Assembly (NCBI RefSeq): GCF_034661295.1
Contig: NZ_CP141062.1
Span: forward strand, 1,364,001-1,428,000
DNA from: Faecalibacter sp. LW9
GTDB taxonomy: Bacteria > Bacteroidota > Bacteroidia > Flavobacteriales > Weeksellaceae
Direction of reading: 5' to 3'
DNA: 64,000 nucleotides
Shown: positions 46,508 through 54,953 of the stretch, one piece after another
Layout of the letters: every line of letters begins with the position of its first letter
Numbering within the stretch: position 1 is the stretch's first letter
Position numbers and translations under genes: made by a program
Notes under the pieces: model-generated
Database searches by the model: none
The model's input: only the letters and a program-made list of their open reading frames with translations
Told to the model about the DNA's origin: nothing

Positions 46508-47072
46508 TATAATTTTTAGAAGATACCTTTACAAATTAGTAGAAAATGTTATAAAAAGAGCTATGCTACAGCCTCTAATAAGAGGGAATTCTAAAAATAT
46601 AACTATTGGAAAGGACACTGTAATAAGAGAAAATGTCGAACTTGAATGTTTAAATGGAACAATTGAAATAGGAAATAATTGTTTTCTTCTTCAAAATATC
46701 AAAATAATGTGTTATGGAGGAAATATCAAAATTGGAAATGATGTTTCAATTAATCCTTTCTGTATATTATATGGTCATGGAAATTTAACTATTGGCAATA
46801 ATGTAAGAATTGCCAATAGCTCTGTATTTATACCTTCTAATCATAATTTCCAAAGAACGGACATTCCTATTTGGCATCAAGGAGAAACTTCTAAGGGTAT
46901 TATTTTAGAAGACGATATATGGATTGGCACAAATGTAAAAGTCCTAGACGGTGTTAAAATTTCTAAAGGGATTATAGTGGGAGCAGGAAGTGTCGTAACT
47001 AAATCCTTAAATAAAGAATTTGGTATCTACGCTGGTGTTCCTGCAAAATTTATTAAATATAGATATGAATAA
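46488..47072 (+). CDS. Hexapeptide-repeat acyltransferase (left-handed beta helix)
   Basis: Protein of 194 residues. The central part consists of isoleucine-rich hexapeptide repeats (ENVELECLNGTIEIG, NCFLLQNIKIMCYGGNIKIG, NDVSINPFCILYGHGNLTIG) and then the typical NaG-type IWIGTNVKVLDGVKISKGIIV-GAGSVV cap. Likely O-acetyltransferase acting on a sugar, with acetyl-CoA bound between subunits of the trimer; the acceptor is unknown. The start codon lies inside the end of the ATPase gene. Confidence 0.88.
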   Translation: MIQKFFNIIFRRYLYKLVENVIKRAMLQPLIRGNSKNITIGKDTVIRENVELECLNGTIEIGNNCFLLQNIKIMCYGGNIKIGNDVSINPFCILYGHGNLTIGNNVRIANSSVFIPSNHNFQRTDIPIWHQGETSKGIILEDDIWIGTNVKVLDGVKISKGIIVGAGSVVTKSLNKEFGIYAGVPAKFIKYRYE

Positions 47073-47979
47073 AATCTTCAATACATTTTCTTATTTATTA
47101 AAAAGGAAAACACCAGTTTTTAAAACTTATGATAATACAATACCTTCCTTCAGAAGATTACAATCTAACGATATTACTTCATACAATAAGGAAGTTATAC
47201 TTACAACCTATTTCACAACTAAAAAAGACCCGCAAAGATCTACTTTTACAGAAAATGATGATTTCAATTACATTAAAGAATTTTACGAAAGCATAATAAA
47301 ACAAAATTTACATGCTATTATATTTTATGATTCTTTAAGTAATGAATTCATCACAAAATATTCTTGTAAAAACATTCAGTTTATAAAAGTCAATCTAGGA
47401 CCATATTCTCTTAATGATGAAAGGTTTTATATTTATTGCGAATACATTACATTAACTAAGCCAGAAAAAATAATAATGGCCGAAGTTAATGATGTCATAT
47501 TTTTAAAACACGATGTATTTGATTTTATATCTTCAAATAAACTTTATATATGTAAAGACGAATCGTTTTTAATGTACAAAAACAGCTGGATGTTAAATAA
47601 AATTGACAATCTTCCATTTGATATCAATAAATTGAATTATAGCTTTTGGGAGATGCCGATAGTTAATGCGGGTGTTATCGGAGGAGATTATACATGTATC
47701 AAATACTTCTTAGAATGTCTTATATCTTTGTTTGAGAGAATAGACAACGATAAAAACAACAATATGATTGTTGTTAATATTGTATTTCACGATATTTTTT
47801 GGGTTAAATATTGTAATACGTTAAATTATAAAATTCATCATTTATTAGATAAAAATTGGACTAATATACTTATCAATAAAAAAGAAATTTCTAAAGAAAA
47901 TTTCCATATTGGTTTTCCATTTACGACACAGTTTAAGAAAGAAGAAATTACCAGTTTAGCCTACATTAAACATAAATAA
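47065..47979 (+). CDS. Glycosyltransferase-like protein of unassigned family
   Basis: Protein of 304 residues from the ATG at 47065 (MNKIFNTFSYLLKRKTPVFK), chosen over 47020 because it begins at a natural N-terminus and overlaps the previous gene by only eight bases. The sequence has a GT-A flavour: EVILTTYFTTKKDPQRS near residue 40, KPEKIIMAEVNDVIFLKHDVFDFI near residue 132 where VND is at the place of a DxD motif, and MPIVNAGVIGGDYTCIKYFLEC near residue 200. I cannot name the family. Its place in the run of transferases suggests that it adds a sugar. Confidence 0.6.
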   Translation: MNKIFNTFSYLLKRKTPVFKTYDNTIPSFRRLQSNDITSYNKEVILTTYFTTKKDPQRSTFTENDDFNYIKEFYESIIKQNLHAIIFYDSLSNEFITKYSCKNIQFIKVNLGPYSLNDERFYIYCEYITLTKPEKIIMAEVNDVIFLKHDVFDFISSNKLYICKDESFLMYKNSWMLNKIDNLPFDINKLNYSFWEMPIVNAGVIGGDYTCIKYFLECLISLFERIDNDKNNNMIVVNIVFHDIFWVKYCNTLNYKIHHLLDKNWTNILINKKEISKENFHIGFPFTTQFKKEEITSLAYIKHK

Positions 47980-47983
47980 AAAT

Positions 47984-48847
47984 ATGTCAGCATTAGTATC
48001 TGTAATTGTACCCTGCTATAATCAAGCACAGTATTTAGATGAGTGTCTAGAGTCAGTGTTTAATCAAAGTTATCAAAATTGGGAATGCCTCATTATTAAT
48101 GATGGTTCTCCTGATAATACTGAAGAAATTGCTCTACAGTGGACAAAAAAAGATTCTAGATTCAAATACTTCAAAAAAGAGAATGGAGGGGTTGCTTCTG
48201 CAAGAAATTGTGGATTAAATATAGCAAAAGGAAAATACATACAGTTTTTAGATGGAGATGATTTACTAGAACCTTACAAAATAGAATCGCAAATTCTTAC
48301 TTTAGAAAATAACAACTTAGTCGATATTGTATATACTGGTAGTAGATACTTTTACCATGGTGCAATACAAGATCGTTTTGCCATACACCCTTTGGGAATT
48401 ATTCCAACTATAGAAATGCATTATAAAGACAATAAACAATTGGACGTTTTGTTATTAAAAAATGTATGTACTATATGCGCAGGATTATACAGAGCAATAA
48501 TTTTTGAAAATGTATCTTTTAAAAATAGTGTGTACGAAGATTTTCTACTACATATAGAAATTGCTTTAAAAGGATTCCGCTTTCATTATCAACAATCAGA
48601 AAATGCATATTGTCTGATTAGATTAACGCAAGACAGTCAAATGATACGACACATTAAAACAAAAGATACATCCCTATTTAGAGAAACTATAGAAGAGATT
48701 AAATTAAAGTATCAGAGTAAATTAGTTAAAGTACCTATTGTAAAACAAACAACAAAACCTCCGAGTCAACTTCGTAAGATTATACACAATATAACTCCTC
48801 CAATCATTATTAAAATCATAACAAAGGTGTTCCATGAAAAAAATTAG
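47984..48847 (+). CDS. Family 2 glycosyltransferase
   Basis: Protein of 287 residues, GT-A fold. Front SVIVPCYNQAQYLDECLESV, INDGSPDNTEEI, then GGVASARNCGLNIAKGKYIQFLDGDDLL with the metal-binding DGD. The C-terminal 90 residues lack a clear domain. Its end overlaps the start of the next gene by 14 bases. Confidence 0.93.
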   Translation: MSALVSVIVPCYNQAQYLDECLESVFNQSYQNWECLIINDGSPDNTEEIALQWTKKDSRFKYFKKENGGVASARNCGLNIAKGKYIQFLDGDDLLEPYKIESQILTLENNNLVDIVYTGSRYFYHGAIQDRFAIHPLGIIPTIEMHYKDNKQLDVLLLKNVCTICAGLYRAIIFENVSFKNSVYEDFLLHIEIALKGFRFHYQQSENAYCLIRLTQDSQMIRHIKTKDTSLFRETIEEIKLKYQSKLVKVPIVKQTTKPPSQLRKIIHNITPPIIIKIITKVFHEKN

Positions 48848-49976
48848 ACCCATTGCTATACATTTACCGCAGTTTCACCCATTTAAAGAAAATGATGAAT
48901 GGTGGGGCAAAGGCTTCACAGAATGGACCAATGTTACTAAAGCTAAACCTCAATTTGAAGGACACTATCAACCACATTTGCCAGCAGATTTAGGTTTCTA
49001 TGATCTTAGATTAGAAGAAGCTAGACTTGCACAGGAAGCATTAGCTAAAGAATATGGCATATATGGATTTTGTTATTACCATTATTGGTTTAATGGTAAA
49101 AGATTAATGCATGAGCCTATTGACAGAAAGTTAAACAATTCAAAAGAAGACTTACCTTTTATGCTATGTTGGGCAAACGAGAACTGGTCAAGAACTTGGG
49201 ATGGTAAAGATAAAGAAATGCTCATTGAGCAAAATTATTCTCTAGAGGATGACCGTGCTCATATATTGCATTTATTAAAATACTTTCAAGATGAGCGCTA
49301 TATCCGCATCAATAACAAGCCAGTATTTGCCGTTTATCGCTCCTCCGAGCTGCCTAATCCTGCTGAAACTTTACGTATTTGGAGAGAAGAAGCGTACAAG
49401 GTAGGCCTTGAATTATACATCTGCCGTATGGACAGATGGAACACTCCTAATGGGCAAGATATTTTAGATTTAGGCTTTGATGCAGCTATAGACTTTCAAC
49501 CACTTAGCCCTAATCTTAACAAATTTAGAAAAGAGGAATACCAAAATTTCAAAAGTAAAATGTCAAATCGAAGTATAGTAGAACGTATTCTAAACAGGAG
49601 TAAATATGAATTTAATAAAATATTCTATCCCAAAAAAAATATTAAAACGCCACAAAACCATATTGATCTAGAACGCTACGTAGAGTATGACCTTCAACAT
49701 TTATCAGTAGAATATAAACGTTTCCCTTGTGTGACCCCTGGATGGGACAATAGCGCTAGAAGAAAAAAAGATGCTACTGTATTCATTAATTCTTCTCCCG
49801 ATCTATTCAAAAAGTGGGTTTCTGGTAAAAAAAATAATTTCGAACATTTTAAAGATCTTGATGAGAATCTTTTATTCATTAACGCATGGAACGAATGGGC
49901 TGAAGGTAATCATCTAGAGCCGGATCAAAAATATGGAACCAAATTTTTACAAGCATTAAAAGATGGCTTAAAATAA
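48834..49976 (+). CDS. WbsX-family protein (GH99-like)
   Basis: Protein of 380 residues. The defining pattern is RPIAIHLPQFHPFKENDEWW and GKGFTEWTNVTKAKPQF, then GFCYYHYWFNGKRLM, LCWANENWSRTWDG and FINAWNEWAEGNHLEPD. The family (WbsX, related to glycoside hydrolase family 99) occurs in O-antigen and capsule loci; its exact reaction is not agreed, so transfer or trimming of the glycan are both possible. Full length. Confidence 0.9.
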   Translation: MKKIRPIAIHLPQFHPFKENDEWWGKGFTEWTNVTKAKPQFEGHYQPHLPADLGFYDLRLEEARLAQEALAKEYGIYGFCYYHYWFNGKRLMHEPIDRKLNNSKEDLPFMLCWANENWSRTWDGKDKEMLIEQNYSLEDDRAHILHLLKYFQDERYIRINNKPVFAVYRSSELPNPAETLRIWREEAYKVGLELYICRMDRWNTPNGQDILDLGFDAAIDFQPLSPNLNKFRKEEYQNFKSKMSNRSIVERILNRSKYEFNKIFYPKKNIKTPQNHIDLERYVEYDLQHLSVEYKRFPCVTPGWDNSARRKKDATVFINSSPDLFKKWVSGKKNNFEHFKDLDENLLFINAWNEWAEGNHLEPDQKYGTKFLQALKDGLK

Positions 49977-49981
49977 ATAAC

Positions 49982-50914
49982 ATGAAAATTCACTGCATCA
50001 TTGTCATCTACAACGGAATGCGCCACAACTGGATAAAAAAATGCTTTGACTCCGTTCTGAGTAGCAGTATTCCTGTAAATATTATCGCAATCGACAATAA
50101 CTCTACAGATGATTCTGTCAAATACATAAAAGAGAACTACCCTACAGTTCATCTTATCGAAAACAAAGTAAATAAAGGTTTTGGTGGAGCGAATAATCAA
50201 GGGTTAAAATATGCATTAGAGAATGGTGGAGAATACTTTTTTTTATTAAACCAAGATGCATGGGTTGATCCAAATACAATAGAAGAATTAGTAAAAATAT
50301 CATCACTTTATCCAGGTTATGGAGTCATTAGTCCTATTCATTTAAATGGTAAAGGTGATGCTTTAGATTATAACTTTTCAAATTATATAAAACCTGATAA
50401 ATGTAAAAATCTATATTCAGATTTTGTATTAAATAAGATCGAAGATAAGGTTTATGAATCTGATTTTATTTGTGCTGCTGCATGGTTGGTTTCAAAAAAA
50501 TGTTTAGAAGTTGTAGGAGGGTTTAATCCTACTTTCTTCCATTATGGAGAGGATGATAATTATGTACATCGATTGAAATTTAAAAATTTAAAAATTGGCG
50601 TTTATCCTAAAGTTTTTATTTATCACGATAGAGAAGGTAGAGATAATTCGCAATATTTTAATCCTAGTATTTCAAATGAAAGGAAGTTGTTGTTAGAATT
50701 TTCTAATCCAAATCATTCACTTAATCACAAAAAAGAATTAAATATTATTCGAAATAAAATTATAAAGAATACATTATTATTTAATTTTAAAGAAGTCGAT
50801 CGTTTAAAAAAACAAAAAGATTTAATAAGTAAAACCTTTCAACAATCTATTCATAATTTGACTTTATCAAAAGAAGATAAATCTTACATTTTTTTAGATT
50901 TCAATATTTTATAA
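49982..50914 (+). CDS. Family 2 glycosyltransferase (rhamnosyltransferase-like)
   Basis: Protein of 310 residues. KIHCIIVIYNGMRHNWIKKC at the front, IAIDNNSTDDSVKYIKE, NKGFGGANNQGLKYALE, LLNQDAWVDP in the metal site and GGFNPTFFHYGEDDNYVHRLKF in the acceptor part, the pattern of GT2 rhamnosyl- or galactofuranosyl-type enzymes. Starts six bases after the previous gene. Followed by a 401-bp region without a gene. Confidence 0.92.
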   Translation: MKIHCIIVIYNGMRHNWIKKCFDSVLSSSIPVNIIAIDNNSTDDSVKYIKENYPTVHLIENKVNKGFGGANNQGLKYALENGGEYFFLLNQDAWVDPNTIEELVKISSLYPGYGVISPIHLNGKGDALDYNFSNYIKPDKCKNLYSDFVLNKIEDKVYESDFICAAAWLVSKKCLEVVGGFNPTFFHYGEDDNYVHRLKFKNLKIGVYPKVFIYHDREGRDNSQYFNPSISNERKLLLEFSNPNHSLNHKKELNIIRNKIIKNTLLFNFKEVDRLKKQKDLISKTFQQSIHNLTLSKEDKSYIFLDFNIL

Positions 50915-51174
50915 TTCTGAATCTATAATTTTCTTATTTATGTTACCATTTTCAATAAACATTCGAAAAAGGTATTATTATATAAAATGATTAATATTAT
51001 AAGTGTCGAATTGAAATTATAATATCAGAAAGGAAAATTGTATTTCTAAACAAATTGCACAACAGCATTTAGATTTATACACGAGTATTTTAAAGCTAAA
51101 CTAAACTAAACTATAACCGAAGTAGGTGCCTTTATCTATACTCTATCTTCCTTTTTAGATCGAACAAACCATGA

Positions 51175-51229
51175 TATAGAAGGGGTATAAAAGCGATATA
51201 AAGGTAGTATAAAGGCGTTATAGAAAGAA
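51175..51229. repeat. Five tandem 11-bp units TATAnAAGnnn
   Basis: TATAGAAGGGG, TATAAAAGCGA, TATAAAGGTAG, TATAAAGGCGT and TATAGAAAGAA follow without spacers at 51175, 51186, 51197, 51208 and 51219. The first four positions are constant and the rest drifts. The period of 11 is close to one helical turn. Confidence 0.85.
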
Positions 51230-51263
51230 TATTCAAATCGAATAAATTTTGAAGTATTGTAAA

Positions 51264-51317
51264 ATAATAGTATATTTAAACTATTGACATTCAGTAATGT
51301 AAATATAATACTATTAT
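51264..51317. repeat. Inverted repeat running into the start codon of the orphan gene
   Basis: ATAATAGTAT (51264-51273) and ATACTATTAT (51308-51317) are exact reverse complements separated by 34 bases; the right arm includes the first two bases of the ATG at 51316. Confidence 0.75.
51284..51309 (+). promoter_or_regulatory. Sigma70-like TTGACA/TATAAT sequence before the orphan gene
   Basis: TTGACA (51284-51289) and TATAAT (51304-51309), both exact E. coli consensus hexamers, but only 14 bases apart instead of 17. It differs from the TTTG/TAnnTTTG promoters used elsewhere in the window. Chance occurrence in AT-rich DNA is possible. Confidence 0.35.
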
Positions 51318-52032
51318 GGCAAAGTTAGACAGTTTATTTAGTATCAGAGGAAAAGTAGGAGACTTTATCTTTTTTGAACGTAATGGACAATCATTTGTCA
51401 AAAAAAATACAGGAGGGTTTGTAAATGGAAAATCCCATGAACACCCAAATACCAAAGCAGCACAACAACGTTTCAAAGAAGTCGCCACATTCGTAGGGCG
51501 TTTTAAAAAAGCACTTAATCCTATGATATGGCGACAAAAAGATGGAACCTTTCACAATCAATTGGTATCTTTTTTTTCTAAGGTTAGAAAACAATCGGAT
51601 CAAGAAAATTTATATTTAGCATTGAAACAAGCTTATGAGGAACGGAGGCTTCAACAACTAAAATTAAATAAAAACTCGAAATTATATCCGTTGGATTGTT
51701 CTTATTCGTTGGAGAAGAACAGCTTGGTGATAAGCATGAATCTACTTCGATCTTGTGCTCAAAAACACCCTAATTCGTGCTTAGAGATTTCATTTGCATG
51801 GATGCAGTGTGACGAAAGTTTAGAATTAGACCTCGTCAATCTACAGTATTTCTATTTTCCTCTTTCCGAAAAAGAAAAACCTTTGCATCAAATTGAATTA
51901 CAGTTGAGGGAAGAAGCTTTATTCTCTGTTGGTTTTACCTTGCCTGTCATGAGTGTGACAGTTGTTGAGCAACCGCATGCCTCTTCTGCCTCGTTGCATC
52001 CTTATCATTTTACCCTTACAACAATATTATAA
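51316..52032 (+). CDS. Orphan protein of unknown family
   Basis: Protein of 238 residues. The N-terminal 70 residues are basic with the pattern SIRGKVGDFIFFERNGQSFV and KNTGGFVNGKSHEHP then QQRFKEVATFVGRFKKAL. This layout (a short strand repeat with Gly-Lys-Val-Gly-Asp, then R..F.....F) resembles a family of small basic Bacteroidota proteins of unknown function that open MARQxGIIKLKGTIGD; the similarity is by eye. The C-terminal 150 residues are strand-rich and no motif is seen. No signal peptide or membrane segment. It interrupts a run of glycosyltransferase genes and has its own unusual upstream region. Confidence 0.7.
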   Translation: MAKLDSLFSIRGKVGDFIFFERNGQSFVKKNTGGFVNGKSHEHPNTKAAQQRFKEVATFVGRFKKALNPMIWRQKDGTFHNQLVSFFSKVRKQSDQENLYLALKQAYEERRLQQLKLNKNSKLYPLDCSYSLEKNSLVISMNLLRSCAQKHPNSCLEISFAWMQCDESLELDLVNLQYFYFPLSEKEKPLHQIELQLREEALFSVGFTLPVMSVTVVEQPHASSASLHPYHFTLTTIL

Positions 52033-52060
52033 AATACATGTCATTCCAAATCTAATTCTG

Positions 52061-52068
52061 TATATTTG
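52061..52068 (+). promoter_or_regulatory. Possible -7 box for the second glycan gene block
   Basis: TATATTTG fits TAnnTTTG. The transcript would start near 52075 and give a leader of about 185 nt before the ATG at 52261. No matching TTTG at the -33 position was found. Confidence 0.5.
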
Positions 52069-52140
52069 CGTGACTTAAACACTATGTAGACTACATTCAA
52101 GCGGAAATCATTGCGTTTGAACAATAATTTATACAACATC

Positions 52141-52238
52141 ACTTGACCCATTAGGTCAAGTAATCTGTTGCCGTCAAGTTTGTATCCTAATAGGTAATTT
52201 AAGAAGGATAAAGTTCTTGTTAATTTACAGAACTATCC
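52141..52238 (+). promoter_or_regulatory. Structured 5' leader with two hairpins
   Basis: Hairpin A: ACTTGACC (52141-52148) with GGTCAAGT (52154-52161). Hairpin B: GGATAAAGTTCT (52206-52217) with AGAACTATCC (52229-52238), with a two-base bulge and an 11-nt loop. The segment lies between the putative promoter and the GT2 start. No known riboswitch is recognised. Confidence 0.5.
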
Positions 52239-52260
52239 TATTAAGAAAACAATTTTACAA

Positions 52261-53193
52261 ATGACCGAACAACCTCTAGTCTCAATCCTTATACCCGCAT
52301 ACAATAGAGAAAAAATAATCGCTGAAACTCTAAATTCTCTCATTGCACAATCTTTCAAAAATTGGGAGTGTATCCTAGTAGATGATGGGAGTACAGATAA
52401 TACTTTACATATTGTTGAAGAATATGTAAAAAAAGACGAAAGGTTTAAGTGCTTTAAAAGACCCGACAACCGTAAACCGGGAGGATGTGGCGCGAGAAAC
52501 TATGCTTTTGAAAAATCGCAAGGACAATACATCAAATGGTTAGATAGCGACGATCTTTTAGAACCTTTTCTCCTGGAAAAAGAAGTGGAAACTTTTCAAC
52601 AATTCCCCGATGTGGATTTTGTGTATTGCGATCATACCGCATTTTCTAAAGACAACGATAAAGCAGCCGAAACAATAATTAATATACCAGAAAACAGCAG
52701 TGGTATTGACTTATTAAACATTTCATCTGTGGATAGAAAATACCTAATTCCTGGTACATATAGCCACAAAAGAGAAATCATACCCTATTCAGGCCTTTGG
52801 AATGAAGAAATCAGAATTAACCAAGATGGGGAATTTTTATTTAGACTTTTAGCAGCAAATCCTAAGGTGAAAAGGATCCCCTATTTTGGATTTAGATATC
52901 GACTAGAAGGTACCGACAAGATAACATCCAATTATAATGATCTGAATAAAGCTTCTCTAAAATTGAAATCTTGGGAACTTATTGATGCTCAAATTAAATT
53001 AAGAAGATCCGAGGATTTAAAACCCTATATCACCAACACCAAAAATTTCCTCTATAAATATCATCTTCATTTAAGACAATATTCTATCATTCTAGATTTT
53101 AGACATTTTTTCAAAGATCAAATAAAAAACGAGGAGAGAAAAAGAATAAAATTTCAATTATTGAAAACCTATTTCAAAACTTTTTTTTCTTGA
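52261..53193 (+). CDS. Family 2 glycosyltransferase
   Basis: Protein of 310 residues. SILIPAYNREKIIAETLNSL, LVDDGSTDNTLHI and GARNYAFEKSQGQYIKWLDSDDLLEPF with a DSD metal site. RINQDGEFLFRLLAANPKVK is the acceptor-side part. Codon use shows more C-ending codons than the genes around 47-50 kb, a mild hint of a different origin. First gene of the second block. Confidence 0.92.
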   Translation: MTEQPLVSILIPAYNREKIIAETLNSLIAQSFKNWECILVDDGSTDNTLHIVEEYVKKDERFKCFKRPDNRKPGGCGARNYAFEKSQGQYIKWLDSDDLLEPFLLEKEVETFQQFPDVDFVYCDHTAFSKDNDKAAETIINIPENSSGIDLLNISSVDRKYLIPGTYSHKREIIPYSGLWNEEIRINQDGEFLFRLLAANPKVKRIPYFGFRYRLEGTDKITSNYNDLNKASLKLKSWELIDAQIKLRRSEDLKPYITNTKNFLYKYHLHLRQYSIILDFRHFFKDQIKNEERKRIKFQLLKTYFKTFFS

Positions 53194-53242
53194 AAACATC
53201 ATTTGGGTAGGGGCAATTTCTTATGTCATCATTTTATTTCAC

Positions 53243-53250
53243 TAATTTTG
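53243..53250 (+). promoter_or_regulatory. Possible -7 box before the GT32 gene
   Basis: TAATTTTG fits TAnnTTTG, 17 nt before the ATG at 53268. No good -33 element at 19 bases. A secondary promoter inside the block is possible. Confidence 0.35.
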
Positions 53251-53267
53251 AACATTAAAACTAATCT

Positions 53268-54071
53268 ATGATTCCTAAGAAAATTCATTACTTCTGGTTC
53301 GGAAAAGGTAAAAAATCGGAGCTTACAGAGTTCTGTATCGAAAGTTGGCGCAAAAACCACCCAGATTTTGAAATAATAGAATGGACAGAGGATAATTTTG
53401 ATGTAACATCTAACATCTACATCAAACAAGCTTACGAACAGAAAAAATGGGCTTTCGTATCGGATTATGCGAGGGCAAAAATTCTATACGAAGAAGGAGG
53501 TTTCTACTTAGATACGGATATGGAAATTAAAAGCCCTTTACATGAATTTATGGACCATAGAGCCATCTGTGGTTTTGAGATTAAAGGGACGCCTTTCTCA
53601 GCTTTTTGGGCCGTAGAAAAAGGACATCCTCTAGCAAAAGATATTAAAGAATATTACGAAAATCAAACAGAGTTTAAGGAAATTCCCAATACATTGATTT
53701 TCTCTAAACTATTAGTGGATAAATATGGAGCAAATGCGTCGGAAGACAAGTTTCAAGAATTAAAAGAAGACATAAAACTTTTCCCTTCTCATTATTTCTC
53801 TTTAGACTTACCTAAAAATTACGTGGCCCACCACTTTTCGGGAAGCTGGCATGGCGCATGGACGGAAGAAACCAATTCTTTTAAAAATTATATCAATACC
53901 TATGGGGTTGTAAAAATGTTTACAGAAATTCCTCAAGGAAAAAAGGAAATCAAAAACCTCATCTACAATCATAAGCAATTTCACATAGATGAAATATTAG
54001 ATCAAATTCCCCTTTCTTTTATTCTGTCTTATGTTAAAAAAAATATATTAAAAAAAATAAAACGTCAATAG
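53268..54071 (+). CDS. Capsular polysaccharide glycosyltransferase, GT32-like
   Basis: Protein of 267 residues. MIPKKIHYFWFGKGKKSELT, CIESWRKNHPDFEIIEWTEDN, and AFVSDYARAKILYEEGGFYL followed by DTDMEIK, which is the DxD metal site. The pattern is that of the Och1/GT32 family of capsule sugar transferases. HHFSGSWHGAW near the C-terminus is also typical. The next gene starts on the base after its stop. Confidence 0.92.
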   Translation: MIPKKIHYFWFGKGKKSELTEFCIESWRKNHPDFEIIEWTEDNFDVTSNIYIKQAYEQKKWAFVSDYARAKILYEEGGFYLDTDMEIKSPLHEFMDHRAICGFEIKGTPFSAFWAVEKGHPLAKDIKEYYENQTEFKEIPNTLIFSKLLVDKYGANASEDKFQELKEDIKLFPSHYFSLDLPKNYVAHHFSGSWHGAWTEETNSFKNYINTYGVVKMFTEIPQGKKEIKNLIYNHKQFHIDEILDQIPLSFILSYVKKNILKKIKRQ

Positions 54072-54944
54072 ATGCTAGGAACTTTACTTTGGAGATTAAA
54101 AGAAGCTTTTGCCGTTTTAAAAGGTAAAAAAAAGACCGTGAGCGAGAAAAAGCCTACTATACAATTTAACAGAAGTTTAGAAGGATTAGAAGATTATATT
54201 ATAAAAGATAAAAAGCTCGCTGAATACATCAACACACTTTCTATTGAATTTTGCTTTAGTGAGTTTGGAAAAGAAAGAGTGAATGCAGGGGGAAACCAAT
54301 TCGCCGGAAGCAGACTAGATCCTTCCCTATCCACGCTCAAAAGATTTTTCCCGAATGCAAAATATACAGTCTACTCTGATTTTGACCTAGAAATACCCGG
54401 AGTTAATCTGGTTAAAATAAAAGACGTCCCTATTAAGGATGAAGGCCATACTAGACAAATGTATAGAGTAGCGGATTACTATAAATTCTATGCTTTATTA
54501 CAATCCGATGCAGATTTTAAATGTGTGGTAGATTCTGATATGTTTGCCATGTCAGAAGACATCTATCGTTTGGTATATCTAACAGAAATATTCGGCGCAT
54601 GCGCTCCTTATAACACAAGAAACCTTTTGAAAAGGGATATGGAAATTTCTCTAGATACGAAGGAAATTACGGATCTTAGCCATGGCTTTGGTCATTCCTA
54701 TAACCAAAGCCCAATGACCTTATGGAAAAACTTCGAAGCAGGAAGAAAATTCTATCAAGCCTGTTGCGATGCGATGATTAAAGAACCTTCGCGAGCATCT
54801 AGAGTTATGTGGAACGCCGCTAAAGAAACGGGGTTTTCTCCTTATCTTCTACCAAAAGAATTTTGTGTTTGCGATGGCGAAGAAGGCATTGGTAACGAAG
54901 TGCTTTTACACGCTTACCCTAGCGTGCAAAATATTATAATGTAA
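54072..54944 (+). CDS. Glycosyltransferase-like protein, unassigned family
   Basis: Protein of 290 residues. After a short basic lead (residues 1-30), a GT-A-like layout is visible: SLSTLKRFFPNAKYTVYSDFDL, YRVADYYKFYALLQSDAD, then VVDSDMFAMSEDIYRL, where DSD could be the metal site at about 157. The end (LLPKEFCVCDGEEGIGNEVL) is unusual. The gene abuts the GT32 gene, so a shared role in glycan assembly is likely. No assigned family. Confidence 0.55.
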   Translation: MLGTLLWRLKEAFAVLKGKKKTVSEKKPTIQFNRSLEGLEDYIIKDKKLAEYINTLSIEFCFSEFGKERVNAGGNQFAGSRLDPSLSTLKRFFPNAKYTVYSDFDLEIPGVNLVKIKDVPIKDEGHTRQMYRVADYYKFYALLQSDADFKCVVDSDMFAMSEDIYRLVYLTEIFGACAPYNTRNLLKRDMEISLDTKEITDLSHGFGHSYNQSPMTLWKNFEAGRKFYQACCDAMIKEPSRASRVMWNAAKETGFSPYLLPKEFCVCDGEEGIGNEVLLHAYPSVQNIIM

Positions 54945-54953
54945 AATAAAGCT

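Larger units (their letters stand above)
50915..51315. other. 401-bp region without a gene, rich in repeats
   Basis: Contains a 9-bp inverted repeat (ATATTATAA 50994-51002 and TTATAATAT 51017-51025), a short run of CTAAA pentamers (about 51096-51112), a polypyrimidine stretch (51131-51155), five 11-bp tandem units (51175-51229), and a promoter-like element plus inverted repeat before the next ATG. The three reading frames hold no convincing gene; a short decayed reading frame near 51048-51100 is possible. Confidence 0.7.

Noticed and set aside
51175-51229. CRISPR array
   Set aside because: The units are 11 bp without spacers and drift in sequence; no cas genes are in the window.
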